Shown here piece by piece: positions 25,872-34,586 of a DNA stretch of 64,000 nt. How positions within the stretch are numbered: the first letter of the stretch is position 1; each line of letters starts with the position of its first letter. Position numbers and translations under genes: made by a program. Source of the stretch: Dyadobacter sandarakinus (GTDB lineage Bacteria > Bacteroidota > Bacteroidia > Cytophagales > Spirosomataceae); NCBI RefSeq assembly GCF_016894445.1, contig NZ_CP056775.1, positions 310,001-374,000 on the forward strand. Reading direction: 5' to 3'. The notes under the pieces are model-generated. The model searched no databases and was not told the DNA's origin. It was given only the letters and a program-made list of their open reading frames with translations.

Positions 25872-28800
25872 ATGAATAAAACTAGGAGAGTACTTTACCA
25901 TATCCTGCGTGCAGACGAATCCGTTTACGAGTTCATTCAGGATTCGGGTACGGAGGGAGTATTGATATGGAAGTATCAGGATGCCGCAGAGCACTGGGCG
26001 GATGCAAGGCTTGCTGCGATATTGGGCGTGGAAGACGGGCAGGTCGCGGGCATACTGAAAGGTCCGGAAAATGCGATTAATGTCTACGTACAATCCGTCA
26101 AAGAACACTTTTCCCGGTCGGACAAGCCCTATGCAGAACGGATCAGCTGGGGCGGTCAGTTCCTGGTGCTGCGCTCTGTATTCCGGAAAGATGAGGTTTC
26201 AGATTCCAAATATATCATTACAGGCTTTCAGGCCGCCAATACCTTCAGTACCGCACAAACCGATAGCCTGCCCGATGATACCCAGCTTTATGGCACGTTC
26301 ATGGACAGCCAGTCAATGTATGTCATCGGGGTGGATGTGGAAGGTAATTATGTGTATGCAAACGATTATTTCTGCGAATTTTATAATGTTACCAAAGAGG
26401 AGCTGCTGGGGAAGTCTTCCATGCTCGGCATTGTTCCGGAAGACATAGAGAAATGTCTGGCGACCGGTGAGAAGTGCAAGACAGAGCCAAACAAGCCGCA
26501 TACGGTCGTTTTGAGGAAAGAAATGCATACCGGTGAGATCAAGACCACCCACTGGGAGTTTACCGGGCTTACTGATCATCTCGGACAGATCAAGGTGATT
26601 TTCTGTATCGGGTATGATATCCTGGACAGGACTGGCGCGGAGGAAGATCTGACAAAGCTGATCACCAACATGCAGGATGTATTGTTCACCCTGGCGGATG
26701 ATGGCTGTATTTCTTTCGTTTCACCCAGCTGGACAACCGCTTTCGGGTATACACTCTCGGAGTCCCTCGGTAGACGCATTTCTGACTTTATTCATCCCGA
26801 CGACCTGAAAGCTTTCGCCGATGCGCTGATCAGGATTGAAGCCACAGGTGAGCCTATGACGCTCGGCCTGGAACACCGTATTCTTTGCAAGGACGGGCAA
26901 TGGTCGTGGCGGAGTACTACCGCCAAGCGCGACAAACTGAAGAATGAGATTGTACTGACAAGCCAGGATATTACCGAGCTGCGAAACTCCCGGGAAAGGC
27001 TGCGGGAGCTGTCGGTGGTGGCCTCCAATACGACGGATTACATCGTGATCACGGACAGCCGTGGCTTTATCACCTGGGTGAACCGTGCATTTGAGGAGAA
27101 AAACGGGTACTACTGGAAAAATGTAAAAGGCATCCGGCCGCCCGATCTCATTTACGGGCCGGAAACCGACTTTGCCACCGCAGAACGCATTTATGCCGAC
27201 TGCCAGGAGCACAAGGTGACCCAGAAAGAGATACTTTGCTACACAAGCTACGGGGCCAAATACTGGGTGGATGTAAAGGTTACCCCTGTATTTGATAACC
27301 AGCATAACTGCACCAACTTCATTGCACTGGCGCGGGATATCACGCTGCGAAAAAAGTCGGAGGACGAGATGCGCCGGATCACGGACATGCTCGAACAAAC
27401 CAATAAGGTAGCGCGCGTGGGAGGCTGGGAGCTCTATCCCAAAGAAAATGACCTCTTCTGGTCGTCCATTACAAGGGATATTCATGAGGTTAGTGAAGAC
27501 TTTATCCCTAAAAGAAATTCGGCCGTCAGCTTTTACAAGCAGGGAGAGAGCCGTGATACCATAACCCGGGCCCTGGACGAATGTATCAACTTCGGTACAC
27601 CCTGGGACCAGGAACTTCAGCTGATCACGGCGAGGGGAAATGAGGTTTGGGTGCGTACCATCGGAAAGGCGGAGATGCGTGACGGACATTGCGTCCGCGT
27701 TTTCGGGGCGATTCAGGATATTACCAAAGGCAAGCGCTCTGAAATGGATATCCTGAACTCGGAAGCCAAGTTCCGGAGGCTGTATGATGCAACGAGCGAC
27801 GCGGTGGTACTGCTGAACAGAAAGGGTTATCTGGATTGTAATGAGGCCGCATTGAAAATGTTCAGGCTGTCGTCGGTGGAGCAGCTGGTGGATATGCCCC
27901 TGGGCTATTTGTCGCCCGAAACCGACGGGCAGGAGGAAGTAGCCGAGTTGCAGCAGCAGCATATTGATGCGGTTTTTGAAAAAGGCAGTTTCAGCTTTGA
28001 ATGGGTTTACCGCCGCATCGGCACGGACGAGACTTTCATTGCAGAGGTTTTGTTTAACCTCATTGAAATCAACGATGAGCAGATCATACAGGCCGTTATC
28101 CGGGATATTACCTTGCGTAAGCAGGCCGAAATGGAGCTATTGGAAGCGCGGGAACACGCCGAAGCTGCCAGTAAGCTGAAATCTGAGTTCCTGGCTAATA
28201 TGAGCCACGAAATCCGCACCCCTCTCAATGGCGTGGTCGGGTTTACGGACCTGCTGATGAAAACCAATCTGGACGAAACCCAGCAGCAATATATGTCCAT
28301 GGTGTTTCAGTCGGCCAACTCGCTGCTGGACATTATCAATGATATTCTTGACTTTTCAAAAATAGAGGCCGGCAAGCTCGAACTGGTACCTGAAAAAACC
28401 GACCTGCTTGAAATATGCGGGCAGGTTGCGGATATGGTCACGTACCAGGCACAGCAGAAGCATTTGGAAATGCTGCTGAACATTCCGCCGGCTGTGCCTC
28501 ATTTTGTGTTTACCGACTCCATCAGGCTCCGGCAGATCCTGGTGAACCTGCTGAGCAATGCAGTGAAGTTTACCCAGGTAGGTGAAATTGAACTGAAAAT
28601 CGAGGTGCTCAACGAAGTAAGCGACGAGGAGCTGAACCTGCGTTTTTCGGTACGTGATACGGGTATTGGGATTGAACCGCAAAACCAGCGCAAGATCTTT
28701 GAGGCATTTTCTCAGGAGGACTCGTCCACTACCAAGCGTTTTGGAGGTACCGGGCTGGGACTTACCATATCTAACAGCCTGCTCGGCTTGATGCACAGCA

Positions 28801-29723
28801 AGTTACAGCTTGTAAGTACAGTGGATATCGGCAGTGTGTTCTTCTTCGATGTCGTCATCAAAAAGGTAGTAGGAGAGGAGGCATTTGAATGGGAGAATCC
28901 TGATAATGTCCGCCGGATCCTTGTGGTGGACGATAATGGCAAGAGCGGGCATATACTGGCAGAAATGCTGGAAAACAAACACATCCGCGCGGATGTGGTC
29001 CGCAGCGGCCAGGAGGCGCTCGAAAAGCTGGCCAGCAGTGCAAAGTACGACGTGTTCCTGGTCGATGGAGTGATGGCGGGTATGGACGGGTTTGAGACGA
29101 TCCGGAAAATGCGCGCGATTGACGGACTTGAAAGGCAGCCGATTATTTTATTGAATGATACTTTTGAAGATGAAGCCTTCTCAACTTTGCGGGAGGATCT
29201 TAATATCCAGCATTTCCTGGTAAAGCCTGTCAAAATTCAGCAGCTTTTCCATACCCTGTCGCATATCGGTCTGAGGAGTCCGCAGGCTTTGCAGCAGCTT
29301 TACGATCAGCACGGCAGCCAAGCAGACAATTCACTTTCCGAGCCTATTACAATCCTGATCGCCGAAGATCACAAGATTAACATGCTGCTGCTCAGGACAA
29401 TGCTGCTCAAAATTATGCCCAATGCAGACATTCGAGAGGCAGTGAACGGGGCTGAGGCTGTGGTCATGTTTGACGAAATACAGCCTGACCTGGTCTTTAT
29501 GGATATCCAGATGCCGCAGCTGAACGGGTACGAAGCTACCCGGCAGATCAGGAACATTGAAAGGGGCGACCGTATACCCATACTCGCACTCACCGCAGGC
29601 ACCGTAGTCGGCGAGCGTGAAAAATGCATTGCCGCAGGAATGGACGACTATCTCACCAAACCTGTCCTGAAAGACACGCTGGAACATGCTTTGAACCGGT
29701 GGATTGTTAGGGAGAAGGGGTAG
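25872..29723 (+). CDS. Multi-PAS hybrid sensor histidine kinase with two receiver domains
   Basis: 1283 residues with no membrane segment, so a cytoplasmic sensor. About six PAS-type units span residues 10-765 (for example MQDVLFTLADDGCISFVSPS, TTDYIVITDSRGFITWVN and VGGWELYPKENDLFWSS). They are followed by HisKA with the phospho-acceptor His779 in ANMSHEIRTPLNGV, an HATPase domain (about 885-1010, FGGTGLGLTIS), and two receivers: REC1 with Asp1065 in LVDGVMAGMDG and REC2 with Asp1211 in FMDIQMPQLNGYEA. REC1 is less canonical. There is no output domain or adjacent regulator, so phosphate probably passes to a separate Hpt or regulator. A purine-rich tract and a terminator follow. Confidence 0.92.
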   Translation: MNKTRRVLYHILRADESVYEFIQDSGTEGVLIWKYQDAAEHWADARLAAILGVEDGQVAGILKGPENAINVYVQSVKEHFSRSDKPYAERISWGGQFLVLRSVFRKDEVSDSKYIITGFQAANTFSTAQTDSLPDDTQLYGTFMDSQSMYVIGVDVEGNYVYANDYFCEFYNVTKEELLGKSSMLGIVPEDIEKCLATGEKCKTEPNKPHTVVLRKEMHTGEIKTTHWEFTGLTDHLGQIKVIFCIGYDILDRTGAEEDLTKLITNMQDVLFTLADDGCISFVSPSWTTAFGYTLSESLGRRISDFIHPDDLKAFADALIRIEATGEPMTLGLEHRILCKDGQWSWRSTTAKRDKLKNEIVLTSQDITELRNSRERLRELSVVASNTTDYIVITDSRGFITWVNRAFEEKNGYYWKNVKGIRPPDLIYGPETDFATAERIYADCQEHKVTQKEILCYTSYGAKYWVDVKVTPVFDNQHNCTNFIALARDITLRKKSEDEMRRITDMLEQTNKVARVGGWELYPKENDLFWSSITRDIHEVSEDFIPKRNSAVSFYKQGESRDTITRALDECINFGTPWDQELQLITARGNEVWVRTIGKAEMRDGHCVRVFGAIQDITKGKRSEMDILNSEAKFRRLYDATSDAVVLLNRKGYLDCNEAALKMFRLSSVEQLVDMPLGYLSPETDGQEEVAELQQQHIDAVFEKGSFSFEWVYRRIGTDETFIAEVLFNLIEINDEQIIQAVIRDITLRKQAEMELLEAREHAEAASKLKSEFLANMSHEIRTPLNGVVGFTDLLMKTNLDETQQQYMSMVFQSANSLLDIINDILDFSKIEAGKLELVPEKTDLLEICGQVADMVTYQAQQKHLEMLLNIPPAVPHFVFTDSIRLRQILVNLLSNAVKFTQVGEIELKIEVLNEVSDEELNLRFSVRDTGIGIEPQNQRKIFEAFSQEDSSTTKRFGGTGLGLTISNSLLGLMHSKLQLVSTVDIGSVFFFDVVIKKVVGEEAFEWENPDNVRRILVVDDNGKSGHILAEMLENKHIRADVVRSGQEALEKLASSAKYDVFLVDGVMAGMDGFETIRKMRAIDGLERQPIILLNDTFEDEAFSTLREDLNIQHFLVKPVKIQQLFHTLSHIGLRSPQALQQLYDQHGSQADNSLSEPITILIAEDHKINMLLLRTMLLKIMPNADIREAVNGAEAVVMFDEIQPDLVFMDIQMPQLNGYEATRQIRNIERGDRIPILALTAGTVVGEREKCIAAGMDDYLTKPVLKDTLEHALNRWIVREKG

Positions 29724-29770
29724 GAAGGAGGAAGGAAGGGACTATGGAGGAAGGGATGAGGGAGGATGTT
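29709..29770 (+). repeat. Purine-rich GGA/GGAAGG tract
   Basis: About 60 bases almost entirely of A and G, built from AAGGAGGAAGGAAGG-like units, spanning the last codons of the kinase and its 3' flank. A similar tract occurs after the PVC-type gene at 52713. Confidence 0.7.
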
Positions 29771-29774
29771 ATAT

Positions 29775-29815
29775 AAAGCGAAAGGAGATGTGAGAGCATC
29801 TCCTTTCGCTTTTTT
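29775..29815. terminator. Bidirectional terminator between kinase and SDR genes
   Basis: Perfect 16-bp stem (29775-29790 with 29797-29812), six-base loop and T-run to 29815, in the gap between convergent genes. Confidence 0.9.
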
Positions 29816-29823
29816 AATTGGTA

Positions 29824-30681
29824 TTAACCGTTTACTACTTGCCCGCCATTGGGGTGGAGGACTTGTCCGCTCATATAGGATGCGTCGTCGGATGCCAGGA
29901 ATACGTAGCAGGTTGCTACTTCGGCGGGTTGGCCGGGACGTTTGAATGGGGTGTCTTTTCCAAATTTTTCCACCTTCTCGGCATCGAAAGTAGCCGGAAT
30001 CAGCGGGGTCCAGATGGGACCGGGCGCAACTGCGTTCACACGGATGCCTTTCTCTGCAAGACTGTTGGCCAGGGAGCGCGTAAATGCAACAATAGCTCCT
30101 TTGGTGGACGAATAGTCGAGCAGCTGCGGACTGCCGTGGTATGCCGTAACCGATGTGGTATTGACGATTGCATCACCTTCCTGCAGGTGCTGAAGTGCAG
30201 CCTGGGTAAAATGGAAGAATGAGAAAATATTGGTAGCAAATGTATCTGTCAGCTGCTCACGGGTAATTTCCTCAATAGAAGGTTTCGGATGCTGCTCAGC
30301 TGCGTTGTTTACCAGGATATTGAGCTTCCCTAATTCGCTCACCGTCTGCTCAACCGCCTGCTTGCAGAAACTTTCCTCCCGGATATCGCCCGAGATCAGC
30401 AGGCACTTGCGTCCTTCTGCCTCTACCAGCTCCTTAGTTTTTTGGGCGTCATTGTTTTCGTCCAGGTAAACGATGGCCACGTCGGCACCTTCCCGCGCAA
30501 AATGTACTGCCACGGCCCGGCCGATGCCGCTGTCGCCGCCTGTAATGAGTGCCACTTTGCCTTCCAGCTTGCTGCTTCCACGGTAATTTTCACGGATAAT
30601 CACCGGTGCCGGATCCATTTCGTGCTCTATGCCGGGCTGCTTGTCCTGCGTCTGCCCTTTGGTATCAATGTCGTAGCTCAT
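29824..30681 (-). CDS. SDR family oxidoreductase
   Basis: 285 residues, NAD(P)-dependent short-chain dehydrogenase. The cofactor motif TGGDSGIGRAVA, the NNAAEQ segment, and the catalytic Ser and YSSTKGA are present. The N-terminal 45-residue hydrophilic extension (DTKGQTQDKQPGIEHEMDPA) is characteristic of the stress-induced YhdF/YghA-like subgroup. The start at 30681 is chosen over a longer frame because the family begins here and the extra residues are of low quality. Divergent from NDH-2. Substrate unknown. Confidence 0.9.
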   Translation of the reverse strand: MSYDIDTKGQTQDKQPGIEHEMDPAPVIIRENYRGSSKLEGKVALITGGDSGIGRAVAVHFAREGADVAIVYLDENNDAQKTKELVEAEGRKCLLISGDIREESFCKQAVEQTVSELGKLNILVNNAAEQHPKPSIEEITREQLTDTFATNIFSFFHFTQAALQHLQEGDAIVNTTSVTAYHGSPQLLDYSSTKGAIVAFTRSLANSLAEKGIRVNAVAPGPIWTPLIPATFDAEKVEKFGKDTPFKRPGQPAEVATCYVFLASDDASYMSGQVLHPNGGQVVNG

Positions 30682-30888
30682 GATATTGGTTTTTGTATTT
30701 GATGAATGCCCCCACTTTCTAAAACAGCATGCCAGGTACGTCAGCCACTGCATATCAGCGGTAAAAAGGCTGGCTGCGGTCATTTTAATGCAGAAACATG
30801 GGTAGGGGATGCACCAGCCCGCAAAAGCAGGAGACAGGCACAATTATGTTATCAACTTCGTCTTGGAAATCTAAATGGAACACGATCT

Positions 30889-32151
30889 ATGGACCGTAAG
30901 AAAGTTGTTATTGTAGGCGGGGGCTTTGCAGGGATTAACCTGGCACAAAAGTTGTCCCATGACCGTTCATTTGAAATTACGCTTGTTGATAAAAATAACT
31001 ACAACTTCTTCCCTCCGCTGCTGTACCAGGTAGCAACGGGCTTTCTTGAGGCATCCAACATCAGCTATCCCTACCGCAAGTTTTTCCAGAATGATGATAA
31101 TATGAGGTTTAGTCTGGGCGAGTTTCAGGAGGTTTTTCCTGCCGAAAACAGGATCAGGACCGACACGGGCGACCTGCACTACGATTATCTGGTGTTCGCC
31201 ACCGGTACCGAGTCCAACTTTTTCGGAATGGAAAATGTGCAGAAAAATTCGGTGCCCATGAAAACGGTTAAAGATGCACTTGCCCTGCGGAACCACATTC
31301 TGCTTAAAAAAGAGCAGGCCACCAAAATCACTGATCCGATAGAGCGGCGCAAGATTCTGTCCATTGTAGTGGCCGGGGCCGGTCCTACGGGCGTGGAGGT
31401 GTCGGGTATGCTCGCCGAAATGCACCGGAATATTTTCAAGAAGGATTACCCCGAGCTGAACCGGGAGGAAATCAGGATCTACCTCGTGGATGCCCTGCCG
31501 GTTGTGTTAAACCCAATGAGTAAAAAATCACAGGAAGAAACGCTGGAAGAGCTGCGCGGACTGGGCATAGAAGTCCTGCTTGACCACGCAGTGAAAGATT
31601 ACCAGGACGGCGTGGTGACGTTTGCCAATGGAAAAACAATAGCGACCGAAACCCTGATCTGGACTTCCGGCGTGACGGCTGTGAACCTGCCCGGACTGCC
31701 GAAGGAAATTCTCGGCCGGGGCAAACGGGTGATGGTAGACGGGCACAACCGGGTGAAAGGCACTGCAAACATCTACGCCATAGGCGATATCTGCCTGATG
31801 AACACGGATGAGAAGTTTCCCGACGGCCATCCGCAGCTTGCCCAGGTAGCCATACAGCAAGGCAGGAACCTGGCCAGAAACCTGCGTAACCTGGTTCGGA
31901 GCGAACCTTTGTCCGACTTTCACTACAAGGATAAAGGTACTATGGCGATCATCGGGTTCAACAAGGCTGTGGCCGACCTGCCCGGCTTGCATTTCAAGGG
32001 TTTTATCGCTTACTTTCTATGGCTGGTCATTCACTTGTTTTCACTGATCAGGTACCGCAACCGGGTCAAAACATTTTCCAACTGGATGGTGGCGTTTTTC
32101 ACCCGTGACCAGTCACTCCGCTTCATCATGGACGCCAAGCCCGACAAATAG
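30889..32151 (+). CDS. ndh: Type II NADH dehydrogenase (NDH-2-like)
   Basis: 420 residues. Membrane-associated flavoprotein that passes electrons from NADH to quinone without pumping protons. The FAD motif VVIVGGGFAGINLA is at the start; the second dinucleotide motif VVAGAGPTGVEVSGMLAE binds NADH; YAIGDIC is the late FAD contact. The C-terminal hydrophobic patch GFIAYFLWLVIHLFSLIRYR is the membrane anchor of this family. The ATG at 30889 is chosen since the upstream frame is not conserved. The corA gene follows after 33 bases. The symbol is by family, not by exact orthology. Confidence 0.92.
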   Translation: MDRKKVVIVGGGFAGINLAQKLSHDRSFEITLVDKNNYNFFPPLLYQVATGFLEASNISYPYRKFFQNDDNMRFSLGEFQEVFPAENRIRTDTGDLHYDYLVFATGTESNFFGMENVQKNSVPMKTVKDALALRNHILLKKEQATKITDPIERRKILSIVVAGAGPTGVEVSGMLAEMHRNIFKKDYPELNREEIRIYLVDALPVVLNPMSKKSQEETLEELRGLGIEVLLDHAVKDYQDGVVTFANGKTIATETLIWTSGVTAVNLPGLPKEILGRGKRVMVDGHNRVKGTANIYAIGDICLMNTDEKFPDGHPQLAQVAIQQGRNLARNLRNLVRSEPLSDFHYKDKGTMAIIGFNKAVADLPGLHFKGFIAYFLWLVIHLFSLIRYRNRVKTFSNWMVAFFTRDQSLRFIMDAKPDK

Positions 32152-32184
32152 CCCGCAAATTTTACCCCCGTTTCAAACCAGGCA

Positions 32185-33087
32185 ATGATCCACACGATTA
32201 CCAAAGAGCAAGAGCACGATTTTGAATGGATTGATATTGAAGCTCCCACGAAAGAAGAATTAAAGGATGCAGGAAACACATACCGCCTGCACGAATCGCA
32301 TATTGCAGACCTGCAGCAGCACGATCACCTGCCGAAGGTGGAAAAGCTGGACGGATACGTGTTTATCATCATCCGCTCACATGCTGAAAAAACAGGACCA
32401 CAGGCCGATACCGTCACCGAGCTGACCGACAAGGTGGCCATTTTTATGAATGAGCACCAGGTAATCACCATTCACAAAAAGCCATGGTCGGTGCCGGAAA
32501 TGATTAGAGATAACCAGCTCGAAAACAACGATTGCAAAACTGCTCACCAGCTTGTCAATGAAATTGTAAAAAATTGTCTGACAACATTTGAAACGCAGTC
32601 CGACAAGCTCATCAAGGACATTGAGTACTATGAAGAAAACATGTTCCTCAAAAACCGGAAAGCTTCGCTCCTGCAGGGATTGTACTACCTGAGGAGGAGG
32701 GTGGAGGTAACCCGGCGCGTGATCATGCTTACCCACGAAATTGTAGACAAACTCGATGCCCCGGACCGCACCAATGCCTATACCCGCGATACCCGGGACC
32801 TGTATGTCAAACTACAGAGTATTTACGATACGCTTTTTGAAAATATGAACCAGCTGGTAATGATCTACTTCTCGATTTCTTCCCAGCGCACCAATGAAAT
32901 TGTCCGGGTATTAACGTTATTTTCAGTATTTTTCATGCCGCTGACTTTTATTGTAGGTATCTACGGCATGAACTTCGACTACATGCCGGAGCTTCACTGG
33001 AAGTGGGGTTACCCGGGTGTGATGATTCTCATGGCTGTGATTACCGCCGCCGTTTACGCCTGGTTCAAGAAAAAGGGCTGGCTGTGA
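32185..33087 (+). CDS. corA: CorA-type magnesium/cobalt transporter
   Basis: 300 residues. Pentameric inner-membrane Mg2+ channel: a soluble N-terminal domain of alpha/beta type (to about 150), a long stalk helix, then two membrane helices at the C-terminus. The selectivity signature GMN is at residues 261-263 in VGIYGMNF, followed by the short periplasmic loop and the last helix ending in the basic FKKKGWL. It belongs to the shorter CorA subgroup. It lies between NDH-2 and an Fn3/T9SS gene with gaps of 33 and 20 bases, probably one transcript. Confidence 0.94.
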   Translation: MIHTITKEQEHDFEWIDIEAPTKEELKDAGNTYRLHESHIADLQQHDHLPKVEKLDGYVFIIIRSHAEKTGPQADTVTELTDKVAIFMNEHQVITIHKKPWSVPEMIRDNQLENNDCKTAHQLVNEIVKNCLTTFETQSDKLIKDIEYYEENMFLKNRKASLLQGLYYLRRRVEVTRRVIMLTHEIVDKLDAPDRTNAYTRDTRDLYVKLQSIYDTLFENMNQLVMIYFSISSQRTNEIVRVLTLFSVFFMPLTFIVGIYGMNFDYMPELHWKWGYPGVMILMAVITAAVYAWFKKKGWL

Positions 33088-33107
33088 CGGTTTTTAACCC
33101 TGAACCC

Positions 33108-34568
33108 ATGATCCTTAATTATAAGCGGCTACTTTCTCCGGCTTTTGCCTGTCTGCTCCTGGGAATGCTTTGTACGGCTGCGATGGCTGCAGTTCCCAAA
33201 CCACCGGCCGACCTTAAAGCGACGGCCGTATCTCCCAGCCAGATTACCCTTACCTGGACCGATGCATCTGCCGACGAAACAGCTTTCGAGCTGGAACAAT
33301 CGGCTGATGGTAAAACATTTGTAAAGCTTGCCGAGGTAGCTGTGAATGTGGTGACCTACCAGCATACCGGCCTGAAAGCCTCCACCGCATATTGGTACAG
33401 GATACGCTCCAAAAATGCTTCCGGCGCATCCGCTTACTCGGCCATAGCAAATGCTACCACCCAGCCGCCATTGATCACCATCCCCAAAGCCCCGGATGTG
33501 CTGACGGCCACTGCCGCTTCGGGAACCAGGATCAACCTGGCGTGGAGCGACAATGCTTCTGACGAGACGGGCTTTGAGCTGGAACGTTCGCTCAATGGGA
33601 CCAATTTTATCAAAATAGCCGATCTGCCTGCCAATACCGAAGCATTTGCCGACACCGGCCTGGTGCCTGTGACGCGCTATTGGTACCGAATCCTGGCAAA
33701 AAATACTGCCGGCAAATCGGCCTACTCCAATATCGCCAGCGCGGCTACCTTGCAGGTTGTGCCCGCCGCACCCACCGGCTTGCAGGCAAACGCCACATCA
33801 TCTTCCCAGATCAATCTGACCTGGCGGGACAATGCTGGCAATGAAACAGGATACGAGGTAGAAAGATCGCCCGACGGAAATACCTTTACGAGAGTCGGAA
33901 CCCTGCCGCCGAATGCCGCCAGTTTTGGCAGCCTCGGCCTCACGCCGGACACCCGGTACTATTACAGGGTGAGAGCCGTCAATGCAGTGGGTGTGTCTCC
34001 GTACAGCAATGTGGCTGCTGCCACTACCCAGCGCATTCCTGTTCCCGCACAGCCCGAGCGCCTCACGGCCGTGCCGCTGGCGCCGGCACTCATCCAGCTG
34101 AGATGGGCACCGGTGAGCGGCGGTCCGAGCCAGATCGTCGTGGAGCGATCCAAAGGTCTGGATGAAAACTATGCAGCCATTGCCAATCTGCCGGGCAATG
34201 CTACCAGTTACGAGGACAAGGATTCCCTTGAAGTTGACGATTATCAGTACCGCATTAAAGCCACCAATGCAGGCGGGGATTCGCCTTACAGCCTGCTGGC
34301 CATTGTTCGTGCGTCTTCCATTATTACCGGAGAAGTGCTTCCTGCCGGCGCCGAAGTGTATGTCGCTGATGGCAGGCAGCTTGTGGTGAAGCTTATGCAG
34401 GTACAGCCCGCCCAGCTTCGTATTTATGACCCGACTGGCCGCAGGGTTGTGAAACGGACGTTTTCCTCCCCGGCTTATATTAGTCTGGACTGGCTTCCTG
34501 CGGGCATTTATATTGTAGTTGTAGAAGCGGGCCAAATGGTTTTTACACGCAGGATTTTTGTTTATTAA
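33108..34568 (+). CDS. Secreted protein with four fibronectin type III domains and T9SS tail
   Basis: 486 residues with a Sec signal peptide (about 1-27). Four Fn3 modules of about 90 residues occur in tandem at about 28-118, 122-210, 213-305 and 308-400; the first three share the pattern INLTW-DN--DETG-E-ERS and YWYRI--KN. The last 80 residues are a type A sorting domain (LRIYDPTGRRVVKRTF, then LPAGIYIVVVEAGQ). No catalytic domain is seen, so it is probably a surface adhesin or a carbohydrate-binding partner of the chitinase encoded 18 bases downstream. A longer frame from 33003 would overlap corA and is not used. Confidence 0.85.
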   Translation: MILNYKRLLSPAFACLLLGMLCTAAMAAVPKPPADLKATAVSPSQITLTWTDASADETAFELEQSADGKTFVKLAEVAVNVVTYQHTGLKASTAYWYRIRSKNASGASAYSAIANATTQPPLITIPKAPDVLTATAASGTRINLAWSDNASDETGFELERSLNGTNFIKIADLPANTEAFADTGLVPVTRYWYRILAKNTAGKSAYSNIASAATLQVVPAAPTGLQANATSSSQINLTWRDNAGNETGYEVERSPDGNTFTRVGTLPPNAASFGSLGLTPDTRYYYRVRAVNAVGVSPYSNVAAATTQRIPVPAQPERLTAVPLAPALIQLRWAPVSGGPSQIVVERSKGLDENYAAIANLPGNATSYEDKDSLEVDDYQYRIKATNAGGDSPYSLLAIVRASSIITGEVLPAGAEVYVADGRQLVVKLMQVQPAQLRIYDPTGRRVVKRTFSSPAYISLDWLPAGIYIVVVEAGQMVFTRRIFVY

Positions 34569-34586
34569 ACACTTAACCCTTGAACT

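Noticed and set aside
26721-27962. 413-codon minus-strand frame inside the hybrid kinase gene
   Set aside because: Antisense to conserved PAS domains, with no recognisable domain or start context.
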